From assembly GCA_918797485.1 (NCBI GenBank), contig CAKKNE010000004.1, forward strand, positions 5,084,001 through 5,148,000: a stretch of 64,000 bases of DNA. Direction: 5' to 3'. Both the position numbers and the translations under genes were made by a program. This DNA is from Pelagomonas calceolata. Taxonomy: Eukaryota; Sar; Pelagophyceae; Pelagomonadales; Pelagomonadaceae. How positions within the stretch are numbered: position 1 is the stretch's first letter; each line of letters opens with the position of its first letter. Shown here piece by piece: positions 51,801 through 63,800 of this stretch. Below the pieces are notes generated by a model, which saw nothing but the letters and a program-made list of their open reading frames with translations, was not told the DNA's origin and did not search any database.

Positions 51801-54800
51801 CGGACACGCCGTCCACGTAGGGCAGCTCCTCGAGGCGCAGCTCGAGCGTCGCCGCCGGCGCGTCGACGGCGACGCACGCGGTCGTGGCGTTGCCGCTCTC
51901 GAGCCGGTAGGACCCGGAGCCGAGCGAGGCCTCGGGGCCCAGCACCGGCGTCAGCGTCACGGTCTGCACCGCGGGCTGCCGGCCGCTGAGCTGGACCTCG
52001 TAGAGCGTGACCGCGGCGCCGTTGTTGCCCTCGGGGTACGCGAGCGCGGGCGGCCGGAAGTCGACGCGCACGGAGTGCGCCGCGAGGGCCGCGCACGCCT
52101 CGGAGTCGGCGCAGGCGCCCTCCGTGACGCCCGTGCCCAGCGCGGCGCGCTCGACGACGTCGGGCACGTCCGCGCAGAGCGCCGACGCGACGTTCGACGA
52201 CCACGGGCCCACGAGGTACTCGTCGTCGCCGCGCGCCTCGAAGGCGACGACGTGGCTGCGGCGCCAGTCGCCGGACCAGGCCGGCTTCGTCCGCGCCGCG
52301 ACGCGGAAGTAGTACTGGACGCCGGGCTTGAGGTCCGCGACCTCGTGCGCGAAGTGCGCGCCGACGGCCTTCGAGCCGAAGACGGGGAGCGACGGCAGCG
52401 ACGCGTTCACGGCGCGCCCCGCGTAGTCCTCCGTCAGCTCGAGGCAGGTCCCCTCGCTCGGGCAGTTCACGCGCTCGCCCGCGGCCGACTTGAAGAACGC
52501 GTCGCCGTTGACGGCCTTGACCTGGTAGTGCGCCCCGTCGACGTTGATGAAGTCGCCCGCTTCGAGGTCCGCCGCCGCGCCCACGGGCAGGACGAGCCGC
52601 GAGCGCTGCGCCGCGTCCGTCGACTCGGGCGACGCGTACACGACGTCGCCGAGCGTCCTATCCACAGACGCCGCCGAGACCTCGACGCGCCCGAGGGGCC
52701 CGACGTCGTAGCACTTGAAGAGCGAGTTCAGGTAGCCCAGCATCGTGCCCGGCCGGTAGCCCTCGACGCACTGCGAGGCGAACGACGGCGACGTGTCGTA
52801 CTCGAGCACGAAGGAGTCGATCGGCGCGCCGCCCGAGCTCAGCGGCTCGTCCCACCCGACGAGGACCTCGTGGTCGCCCGTGTGCGTCGCCGTGACCGAC
52901 CGCACGGCCATGGGCGCCGTCACCGCCGGCTGGAGCGGCGCGAGGCCCGTCGCGGCGCGGGCCTCGCCCGCGCCCGCGGACGTGTACGAGCTGACGCGCA
53001 CGTGCCACGAGCTGCCGTCCGAGATCGCGTCCGTCAGGAGCGCCTGGTAGGTCATGCGGCCCACGCGCTCCTGCGCGACGCCCTTGACGACCTCGTCGGC
53101 CCAGTGGTTCGTCGAGACGTAGATGGGCGGCACGTCGCCGCGCGCGCTCCCGAACTCGACGGTCACGTTCTGGCCCGAGCAGGGCAGCCACGTCACGTTC
53201 GCGCCGTCGAAGCGCGCCGTCCGCGGGCACTCGTCGCACGTGAGCGTCACGTCGCCCGCGACGGCCTCGATGGCCTCCTCGAGCGACACCTGCGCGTAGA
53301 CCTCCTCGCCGTCCTTCCCGAGGAGCCGCGTCCGGTCCGACTCGCCGACGGGGCCGCGGTGCAGCGCCAGGCCCGTGCCCTCGCCGACGTCCCGGAACGC
53401 GAACGTGTCCGGGAACGTCAGCTTGCTGGGCTTGCGCAGGTACAGCGTCTGGGTGTAGTCGCCGCGCACCTGGAGCGAGAAGCTGTCCGAGTTCTGCGAC
53501 CCGCCGGCCCGCCCGCCGTTGGCGTCGCAGATGAAGGTCTGCACCTCCTGCCGCGACCCCGTCAGCGTCGCGACCGCGGACACGTTGCCCGCGGCGCGCT
53601 GGCAGTCCGTGCCGAGCGGGTCGTTGCCCAGCCCCTCCTTGGTCGCGCAGCTCAGGAGGTTCACGCCGTCCACGGAGAGCTTGTGGCCCGCGACGGCCTG
53701 GTAGGGGCTCGCGTACCGCGTGTGCTGGTCGCCCGGGTACTGCACGGCGTCGAAGGTCACGAGCCACGTGTAGCCCTGCGGGTCGACGCAGTCCGTGGCC
53801 GCGTCCGGCGCCGGCGAGCAGCGCATCGTCCGCGTGACCGTGACGTCGTCGACCGTGCAGAGCGCCTCGAGCGCCGCCTCGACGGCGGCGGCCGACGCGT
53901 CGTACGGCAGCGCCTGCGTGTCCTGGCCGTCGAAGCTGAGGGCGAAGAAGCCGCCCAGGTAGCGCTCGCCCGTCGTCTCGGCGACCGTGACCGACTGCAC
54001 GTCCGCCACGCCGCGGCGGTCCGACGCGAACACGCGCACCGAGCCCGCGGCGTGGCCCTGCGCGCCCGAGTCGAAGGTCGGCGCCGGGTCGTACTCGACC
54101 TCGAACGACGTGACGGGCGCGCCGCCGTCGTTCTCCGGGCCGACCCACTCCACGAGCAGCTCCGTCGGCGAGACGACCTCGGCGCGCACGAGCGCCGGCG
54201 GGTCCGGCTTCTGGGTCTGCGGCGTCAGGCCGACCGGCGACGTCGTGCGGTAGGCGCCGACGCCGAAGTCGTTCCGGGCCGCCACGCGGACGTAGGTCGG
54301 GCCGCCGCCCGAGGGCGCCGGCACGAGCTTCTCGGCCACGGGCGTCACCGTCACTGTCGGTTGGATCGCCGCCTCGAGCCCGTCCTCGTTCGCGCCCAGG
54401 CCCAGCAGCGGCGAGAACATGAAGCGCGTGTCGTCGCGCGACTCGAGCTCGGCCGTGAACGTCACGTACCAGGCGTAGCCGTTGCTGCCCGTCTCGACGA
54501 CGCGCTCGACGTCGACGGTGCACACCTGCTGGAGCGCCTCCAGCGCGTACTTGACGTCGTCGGCCTCGGCGTCCCACGGCAGCGGCGCCGTCGTCTGCGC
54601 GCGCCACACGGGCACCGTCGACGTCTGGAGCGTCTGGACGGACCCCGTCGCGTTCGTGCCGAAGACGTACGAGGCGTCCTCGGCCTCGGCGTCGTGGCAG
54701 CCGTCCCGCCCCAGCGACACGACGGCGAGCTCGGGCACGTCGCCCCGCACGAGGTCGCCGACGAAGGTGACGAGGTAGCGGACGCCCCAGTAGTCGTCGC

Positions 54801-57800
54801 CGTACTCCTTCTTCATCTCCATGCGCGTGACCTCGACGTCGTCGATGCCCACGAGCGTCTCGAGCTCGGCCTCGACGGCCGTCGCGTCGTCGTCCCAGAC
54901 CATGCAGCCGGGCTCGCCGCCCGCCTCGGTCGCCGCCGTCGTCTCGTCGCCGAACTTGAGGCGGAAGCCCGAGGCCGAGACGGACCCCGCGGTGAGGTTG
55001 CAGTGCTCCGGGAAGCCGGCGCCGAGGGCCGGCTGCATGGCGTCGCAGTAGATGCGGACCTCCTGCACCTCGTAGGCGGCGTGCCGCAGCGCCTGGGCCG
55101 TGAGGCCGGCCTCGAGCATGGCGTCGTCGGCTTGCGCCAGCGGGACCGTCGTGTCGGAGAACTCCTTGGCGGGGTCCGTCGACACGCGGAAGGTCTCGCC
55201 CGTGCGCGGGTGGCCGACGCGGATGTAGTCGCCGCGCTTCAGGCCGTAGGCGCGCCAGTCGATCGAGGCGTCGCCGCCGCGGTTGCCGCGGCGCGGCGCG
55301 AGGGCCGCGTCGCCGATGGCCGGTCCCACGGCGCCCGAGAGCGACGTGTCGAGCTTGTAGAGCGGCGCCTGGCGGAGGTCGTCGCCGCGCGGCCCGCCGT
55401 CGTAGTACGCGGGCGTCCACGGGTCGTCGGCCCGGCACAGCGGCAGGGTCTTCGGGCCGTAGGCCGCGTAGTAGTACGTGTCGACGGTGCTGTCGGTCTT
55501 GAGGGCCTCCGTCGGGTAGGACAGGGACTGCTTGCCGCCGCCGGTCACGTTGTGCTCCACCAGGTCCGACTCGACGCAGACGCTGAAGGCCTGGCCGCCC
55601 ACGCGCAGGTAGTCCCCGCGCGCGAAGTACTTGGACAGGTCGAGGCGCTCGTCGAGGCCCGGCGCCGGCCGCGACCGCGTGACGACGGACCCGCCGTGGT
55701 CCACGTTCACGAGCGTCCGGTTCGGCGCGTCCCGCCCGCGGCCCCACCACTTGGTCTCGGCCTCGTCGAAGAGGACCCACGAGCCCTCGAAGTCGCCCAC
55801 CGACAGCGAGAACTGGGCGCCCGCCGTGAACGGCCGCGTGTGCGCGTCCGTCTCGATGCGCTGGACCGTGTAGTCCACGGCGTACTCCTGCACGAGCGTC
55901 GAGCCGTTCGGGAACGCCGCCGACTGCGACGACTCGACGACGTACGCCGTCACGGCGTCGCCGTTCGCGTCGGCGTCCTGGGCGTACTGCACGCGGAGCA
56001 GGTCCTGCGTGTGCCGCGACAGCTTGACGAGCGTCCGGAGCTCGGACGGCTCCTCGGCGGGGACGCCCGCCGCGACGCGGCTGGCGGCGCCGGCGCCCTG
56101 GTCCGTGAGGGCCGTCACGCGGAAGCCGTACTCGGCGCCGGTCGTCAGCGAGAGCATCGTGACCTCGGTCGCGTCGCCCGCGACCGTGACGTTCGTGTGG
56201 TTGTGCGGCACGACGCCCTTGTACTGCTCGACCACCTGCAGGTAGGGGGCCGAGACGCCCCGGTTGTCGTCCATCGCAGAGCTCAGGCGCAGCCCGAAGG
56301 CGTTGGCCACGAGCGGCGGCAGGTCGCCGACGTCCGTCAGGAACGTGACGGCCCAGACGTAGCCGTTGACGCGGCCGGCGTTCGGCGCCGGGTCCGTCGC
56401 CGCCGCCCCATGGAGGCCGTTGGCGGGGCTGGCGTTGGCCGGGTCGGCCGACGAGTCGTCGTCGAAGACGCGCGAGACGCGCACGTCGCCGAGGCTCGCG
56501 AGCGCGTCGAGCGCGCCCTCGACGTCGGCCGCGGACGCGTCCCAGGCCAGCGGGATCGTCGTGTCGCGGTGGTAGAGCGTCGCGCCGATCGCCGTCGCCC
56601 CGGTGTAGACCTGGTCCACGTAGAGGTGCGTGCTGTTGAAGACGCGGTTCTCCGCGACCGTCAGCGTCTGGCACGCGTCCGCCGCGGCGCAAACTTTAAT
56701 TTCGTCGCGGCGCCCGAGGTGCGGCGTCAGGTCGACGGACGTGCGCAGGTACTGCCGGCCCTGCGTCGCCGCGACCGTGCCCGGGAGCGGCTCGTCCACG
56801 TCGCCGAACGCGAGCGTGAACGTGCCGCCCGTCGCGTTGGTCCAGCGGTTGGGGACGTCGACGCTCGTGTAGGTCATGACCTTCTGGACCTCGGCGTGGC
56901 CGTAGAGCGAGCCCAGCGCGCTCGGCACGGCCTGCTTCGTCATGCGCTCGACGACGTAGCCTGATACGCTGCCGCCCGGCACGGTCGCCGGCTGCCACGC
57001 GACGCGCACGGAGTGCGCCGACGCGGGCGTCGCCGTCACGGCGCCCGGCGCCGCCGCGAGGCCGCGCACGAGCAGCGACGACGGGAGCGTGTCGACGAAC
57101 GAGCCCATGCCCTTGGCGGCGTTCTCGCAGGCCACGCGCACGTGGTAGTGCTGGCCCTCCGTCAGGCCCTCGATGCGGTAGCGCGCGCCGACGACGCGCA
57201 GCTCGCCCGCGAACTGGTGGTTGCCGTTGGCGGCCGAGCCGTAGGACGCCGCGCGCGCGTGGCCCGGCTCGACGAAGATCTGGGAGGACGCGCCGTTGAT
57301 CGCCGTGGCGTAGAGGTCGCCCGACCGGACCGTGAAGAGGTACGCGATGTCGTCGTCCGGGAAGGTGACGTAGAACTTGGCGCCCGCCTCGAGCGCGCGC
57401 CCGTCGTCGTTCTTGCCCGTGAACGTGAAGACGCCGTCGTCCGCGTCGAACTGCGTGACGCAGTCCGCGCAGCGCCAGTCCGCCGCCGCGACGACCGCGC
57501 GGCCCAGCGGCTCGCCGCCGGGGCCGCCGGCGAAGTCCGGCCGCGTGTCCCACTGCACCTCGAAGTTGACGACGGCGTCGCCGCCGTCGAAGACCGGCGC
57601 GCCGACCTCCACGAGGATGGCCGTGGGCGACGCGAGGTACGCGTTGGGCGCCTCGACGAAGCCGCCCGGCGCCAGCGCGCCGGGCAGGCCCGGCGCCTGG
57701 CGCGGCACCCGGACGACCGGCGGCCGCGTGAGGCGCCGCTGGCCGTAGCCGAGGCGGTTCCCCGCCGCGACGCGCACGTGGTACTCGACGCCCGGCAGCA

Positions 57801-60800
57801 GCGGCGGGTGCGAGCCGCGCGCCGGCCCGCCGATGGCGTAGGCGAAGTCCATGCCGTCGCCCTCGCCGACGGGCACCTCGACGAAGCGGTAGTCGCCGTC
57901 CCGGGGCAGGTGGGCGGCCTCCGACGCGTTCCGGTGGATGGTCACGTTGAAGTGCACGAAGTTTGCCTGACCCTTGGTGCCGCGGCCGCCGAGCTCGACG
58001 ACCGTGGACGCGTCCGTGTGGTACGTGAGCCCCTCGTCGAAGGGCTCGAGCATCGACATGTTCCCGATCACGTCCACGAACGTGATGTCGTAGTTGACCG
58101 ACGACGGGTCCCCGATGTCGGGGATGCTGACGTCGACCTCGCCCACGTTCGGCATGTTCTCGAGGATCGTCTTGACGTCGTAGGCCGTCGCGTTGCCCAC
58201 GAAGATGCGGGCCGACGTCGCGAAGGTCTTCACGACGGCGCGCTTGTCGTTCGTCGTGTTGAGCGAGAGGCGGATCGTGCCGTCGAGGCTGCCCGCGTTC
58301 TCGCCCGGCTTGCGGACGCGCACGCGCTGCACCACCGGGGCGTAGGCCGACCAGGGGATCTTGGAGTACTCCACGAGGTAGGACGTGACGCGGTCGCCGC
58401 CGTCGCCGTAGAGGTCGACGGAGTCGTTCCGCGGCGGCGCCCAGCGCACGAGGAGCTGCGAGCCCACGTCCTGCACCGTGTGGTCGTTGCCGTCCAGCGC
58501 CTCCAGGGACGGCGCGATCGGCGGGTCGGCCGACGTCATGGGCGTCGCCTCGAACGTCTCCGTCACGTCCGAGTAGCCGAGCGAGTTGTGCGCCGAGAGG
58601 CGCACGTAGACGCGCTGGCCGCGGCAGTCCGCCCCGTTGGCGCAGGTCAAATTCCACCACTGCTCCAGGTTCGACGAGTGCGGGTAGGGCGCGCCCTTGA
58701 CCGCCTCCTGCGACCCGTCGATCGTGTCGACGGACGTGCGGTTGTTGGCCACGACGACCGTCTGGTAGTCCTTGGTGAAGCGGTCGTCCATGGCCCACTC
58801 GACGCGATATTTGTCCACCGGCGCGCCGCGGCGCCCGCCGTTCTCCCACGAGACCATGAGCGACGCGGCCGTGAACGACTCGGGGCCCTCGAGCCCGTCC
58901 GTCACCGAGAGCGGTCCGCCGAAGCGGACGCGGCCCAGCCGCGCCGACGTCGACCGGCCCGCATTCTGCGCCAGCGACACCAGCGGCGGCTTCGGCACCG
59001 CGCGCGCGCGGATGATGTAGCTGTACGGCGGCGCGCGGCCGTCGTACGCGTCGATCTGCCGCAGCGGGTCGGCCAGGAGGAACACCTTCGCATCGTCCGC
59101 GATTGTAGCGGCGTCCGTTCCGTCGGCGCCACGCTCTACAGTCAGATCGTTAGTAGCAACGCCAGTCACTTTCAGAACCTCGTTGCCGATCAGGATGTAA
59201 GAGGGATTAGTAATACCATGCGAAGGATCTACCTCAATAGTGGTATCAGTAGCAATGTAAGTTGCACCGGGGTTGTTGATAGCTGTCTCGACCCCGGCCT
59301 TGACGTACTCGAGCGCCGGCGAGTGGTCGCCGGCGTTTTTGCCCTCGGAGCACTCGACGACGCCCTCGTAGGGGCACGTCGCCACGGCGCGGCGGCGCCC
59401 CTCGTAGGTGTCCTTGATGTCGTGCTGCACGTACCAGGACGGGATGCCCCTGGGGCCGCCGGCGCGCTCGTACGTGTACCACGCGGGCGGCGCCGCGCCC
59501 TGGCGGTTGATCGCGCGCACGCCGACGGCGTAGTAGTTGCCCGCCGTCAGGTTCGTGATGCGGAACTCGCGCGCGTCGGGCCCGACGAGCCGCGACCACG
59601 AGCCGCTGTACGGGAAGTCGTGGTCGGTGCTGTCGCCGAGCGGCGCCGAGCCGCGCTGGAACTCGGCGTTCGTCTTGTTCCACTCGACGGACCAGCCCGT
59701 GAGCGCCGCGCCGTGCGCGTCCTCCACGTCGCCCCAGGTCACGCGCAGCGACGTGGGCGAGTCGCGCTCCGCGAAGACGCGCGCCCACTCCGTGAGGCCG
59801 GGCGGCGCCGCGGCCGCGATGGCGCCCCGCTGGTCCTGGTAGTCCTGGGAGCTCTCGACCGGCGCCGCGGCGCCGACGCCCACGTCGTTCACCGCGCTCA
59901 GGCGCAGGAAGTAGGGCGTGCCCGGCGTCAGGGCCTCGGACGAGTGGTCGCGCGTCACCGAGTGGAAGACGTTCGTCGTGCGCACGTTCTCCAGGAGGCC
60001 CAGGGCCTTGGACTTGGTGAAGTTCGAGCAGACCCACGGCAGGCCGTGGTCCGCCGCCGTCAGGCGCGACACGATCTCCAGCTTGGAGACGGGCCAGCGC
60101 GAGAAGGCGCCGCCCGTGAACGTGACGCGGTAGCGGTAGCCGCTGCCGACCGTCGTGTTCGAGTCGCGGGACACCTCGACCGTCTCCTCGAAGGGCAGGT
60201 CGTCCATCTGCTGGCGGATGTGGTCCCGGACGTCGGCCGCCGTCGCGTTCTGCCGCAGGCACGTCGTCGGCGGCGCCACGACGTAGGCGTCGACGACCAT
60301 CTTGCCCGTGTGCGCGTCGACGTGCGCGCCCTGGCCCAGCGTGAAGGCCGTGTGCAGCGTCACGTTGCCGCCGCGGTCCGAGAGCGCGTCCTCCTGGAAG
60401 CCCGACGTCTGGTTGATGCCGTAGAGCTTGCCGTCGACGCCGCCGATGCGCACGAAGGAGCCCTTCGTCAGGACGTCGCCGCCGTAGGCGTAGTTGTCGC
60501 CCAGGTCCGAGACGTTGACGAACTCGGCGCGCGACGTCCCGGGGTTGACGACGAGCCGCGTCCGCGGCGACGAGGGCCCGGCGTAGAGCAGCTTGTAGGA
60601 GCCCCCCGTGAGCGGCTCCGAGCCCTCGGAGTAGACGCGCACGGACTGCACCTCGGCGCCGAGCTCGAAGGAGCACGGAACGCCGGCGCCGACGTAGCCC
60701 GAGACGCCGTCGGCGCCGTAGCCCTCGCACTCGAGGGCGACGTCGTCGCCCTGGAGCGCGCGCCAGTCGTACGAGTGCGTCGCGTCGTCGGGGAAGCTCG

Positions 60801-63800
60801 ACGACTCGGACCACTCGATGCGGTAGTTGCCCGCCTTGGCGGGCTCGTTGCCGCCGTGCGTCGTTTGCGCGAAGCCGTTCAGGTCGACGCGCGGCTGGTT
60901 GAAGACGACGCGCAGGCGGTCGGGGTACTCGCCGGGCGAGACGGACGCCGAGGCGTTCACCGGCGGGCCCAGGAGCTGGTCGGCCGGCTGCGCGCTCGCG
61001 GGCGTCGAGACCCGGGCGTCGCCGTAGCCCTTGGCGTTCCAGGCCGACACGCGCACCCAGTAGCTCCGGCCCGGCGTGAGGCCCCGGATCTGGAACTGGT
61101 GGTCTGAGAGGACCGTCAGGCCCCGCGCCGCGCTGGCGTTCACGGCGACCTGGCCGGCCGTCGTCGACGGCACGCTCGCGAAGCCCGCGCCGAGGTCGCT
61201 GATCGTGCTGAACTCGGGGTTCGAGTCCCACTCGACGAGGTACTTCTCGACCTTGTGGCCGCCCGACAGCACCGGCGGCGCCCAGGCCACGCCGAGGTTC
61301 GTCCGCGACACCGAGAACAGCTTGACGCGCGTCGGCGCCGAGGGCTCCCGGTACGCGGGCTTGATGGCGTAGCCGTCGGCGGCCGGCGCCGCGGCCAGCG
61401 TCACGTTGATCCCGTCGAACTTGGCGTCCGACTTCTGGCCGTAGCGGGCCTGGTAGTTCGAGATCTCGAGCGCCGCGTCGCGGTCGCCGCCGAACTCGAC
61501 CTCGTAGCCGAACTTCGTGTCGACGAGGTCGTAGACGTCGCCCATGTTCGCCGTCGACGCGTAGTCCGACGAGTCCCAGCGCCGCACGAGGACGGCGCCG
61601 CACTCGAGCTCCGTGAGGTCCATGATCGCGGCCGCGACGTCCGACGCCGTGGCGCCGGCCGCGATGGCCGCCGTCGACTCGGAGTTGCCGCGCGCGGACA
61701 CGTGCAGCATGAAGTCCGTGGAGCCCTTGCCGACGTCGATGCGGTAGACGGGCGCGTCGGCGCGCGACGCCGCCATGCGCGGCTCCGAGTAGCCCGCCGC
61801 GTTGTGCGCGAGCACGCGCACGTAGTAGGCCGTGCCCGTCGTCAGGGCCTCGAGCACGTGGGCGTAGCGGCCCTGGTCGTGCTCGAGGTCCTCGACCGGC
61901 ACGCGCGCGAAGCCGGTCGAGTCGTCGAAGCTCTCGTCGAGGTCGTACTGCACGAGGTAGTGCGTCACCGGGGCGCCGCCGTCGTCGTCGGGGGCGGCCC
62001 AGGACACGGCCAGGGACGTGGGCCCGGCGACGCTCACCTTGGGCGCGACGGGCGGCGTCGGCGCGACGTCGGCGGGCGCCGCCGTCAGCGCCGCGACGGC
62101 CGGCTCCGACCACGCGTCGGCGGCGTGCGTGTACGCCGCCACGCGCGCGTAGTGGGGCCGCCCCGCGGCGAGCCGCCCGTCGCCCACCGACACCCAGCGC
62201 GGGAGCCCGCCCTTCTGGGCCTCGGTGACGTTCGCGAACGGCGACGTGCCCTTGAGGTGGCCGTGCGCGCCGACGGCCTCGTTGAACTGCGTGCCGCCGC
62301 CGCCCGTGTCCACGAGGAGCGACGGCACGTCGCCCAGCGCCGCGTCGAACGTCACGCGCCAGACGCGCGCCGCGTGCTGCACCGGCTCCGTCGTGCGGTG
62401 CTCGACGTCCCGCACCGAGACCATGACGGGGCCCAGCGTCTTCAGGTCGTCGAGGGCCGTCGCCATCTCCTGCGCCGAGGCGTCGGCGTAGATCTTGTTC
62501 GACGTCTGGCCGCCGTACGACAGCCGGAAGTAGCCGTTGACGTCGGCGGCCTTGGCGCCGACCGCGACCTCCTGCACCTCGGGCCGCATCGCCACGTCCA
62601 CGGACCCGAGCGGGCGGCGGTAGATGCCCAGCGTGCCCTCGTCGAAGGCCGGCGCCAGGCCCCGCGTCACCTCCTCGACCTCGGCGGCGACGGCCGCGCC
62701 GCCGGCGTCCCGCAGCGCGTCGACGGAGACCGCGAGGGCGGGCACGTCGCCGACGTTCGTCCGGAAGACGACGTCGTAGGACGCGGCGCCCTTGGTCACG
62801 TCGACCTCGCCGATCGTCGGCAGCGCCTCGAGCGCCGTCTTCAGCCGCTCGCCGGACGCGCCCGCCGGGATCGGCGGCGTCGTGGCGCCCTGGAAGGCGA
62901 GCGCGAAGGCGCCGACGATGTCCGTTGCCTTGAACTTGACGCGCTGGACCTCGTGCACGGCCTCGCTCGAGTCCCACTCGACGCGGTACGCCGTGACGCG
63001 CGCGCCGCCGTCGTCGACGGGCGGCGTCCACGTGACGTTCAGCGACCCCTCGCCGAGCGGCTTGATGGCGACCGTGCGCGGCGGCGACGGCGCCGCCGCC
63101 GGCGTCAGCGACGCGGGCGTCGCGTGCGCCGGGAGGCCGTAGACGCTGCGCACGCCGTTGTACATGGCCACGGACACGGCATAGGGCTCGCCGGCCTCCA
63201 GGTCGTCCAGCATGAAGACGTACTGGCCGTCGGCGTCCCGCTCGAGGTCGCTCAGCCGCACCTCGGCCTCGCCCTTGAGCGGCGAGTCCATGGCCGGCAC
63301 GCGGCCCGCCACGACGACGCTCACGGCCACGCCCGTCGTGGCCTGCTTGTTCGGCGAGGCGTAGAGGCGCGTCGAGTCCGCCTGCAGCGGCGGCACCGTG
63401 CCCAGCCGCTCGAGGAACACGATCGTGTACTCCTTGCCGTCGGTCGCCTGCGCCGCGCCGACGAACAGCTCGCCCGTGCCGATGGCCTCGAGCGCGGCCT
63501 TGACCTCGGCCGCGGACGCGCCGGCCTCGAGGTAGGGCGTCGCCACGAGGCCGTCGGGCGAGTCGTACTTGAGCGCGAACGAGCCGCGGAGCGACGCGTT
63601 CTTCGCGTACGCGAGGACGGTCTGCACGCAGAAGCCGTCGTAGCGGTGCACGAGCGTGTCCGCCGTGAGGGACGCGTCCGTGCCCGTCATCGTCGTCGCC
63701 GCGGCCGACCCGTCGAGCGTCGCCGCGGCGAGCTCCTCGACGAGCTTGTAGTTCGAGGCCAGCGACCGGTTCATGGCGCTCACGCGGAGCGAGGGCAGGT

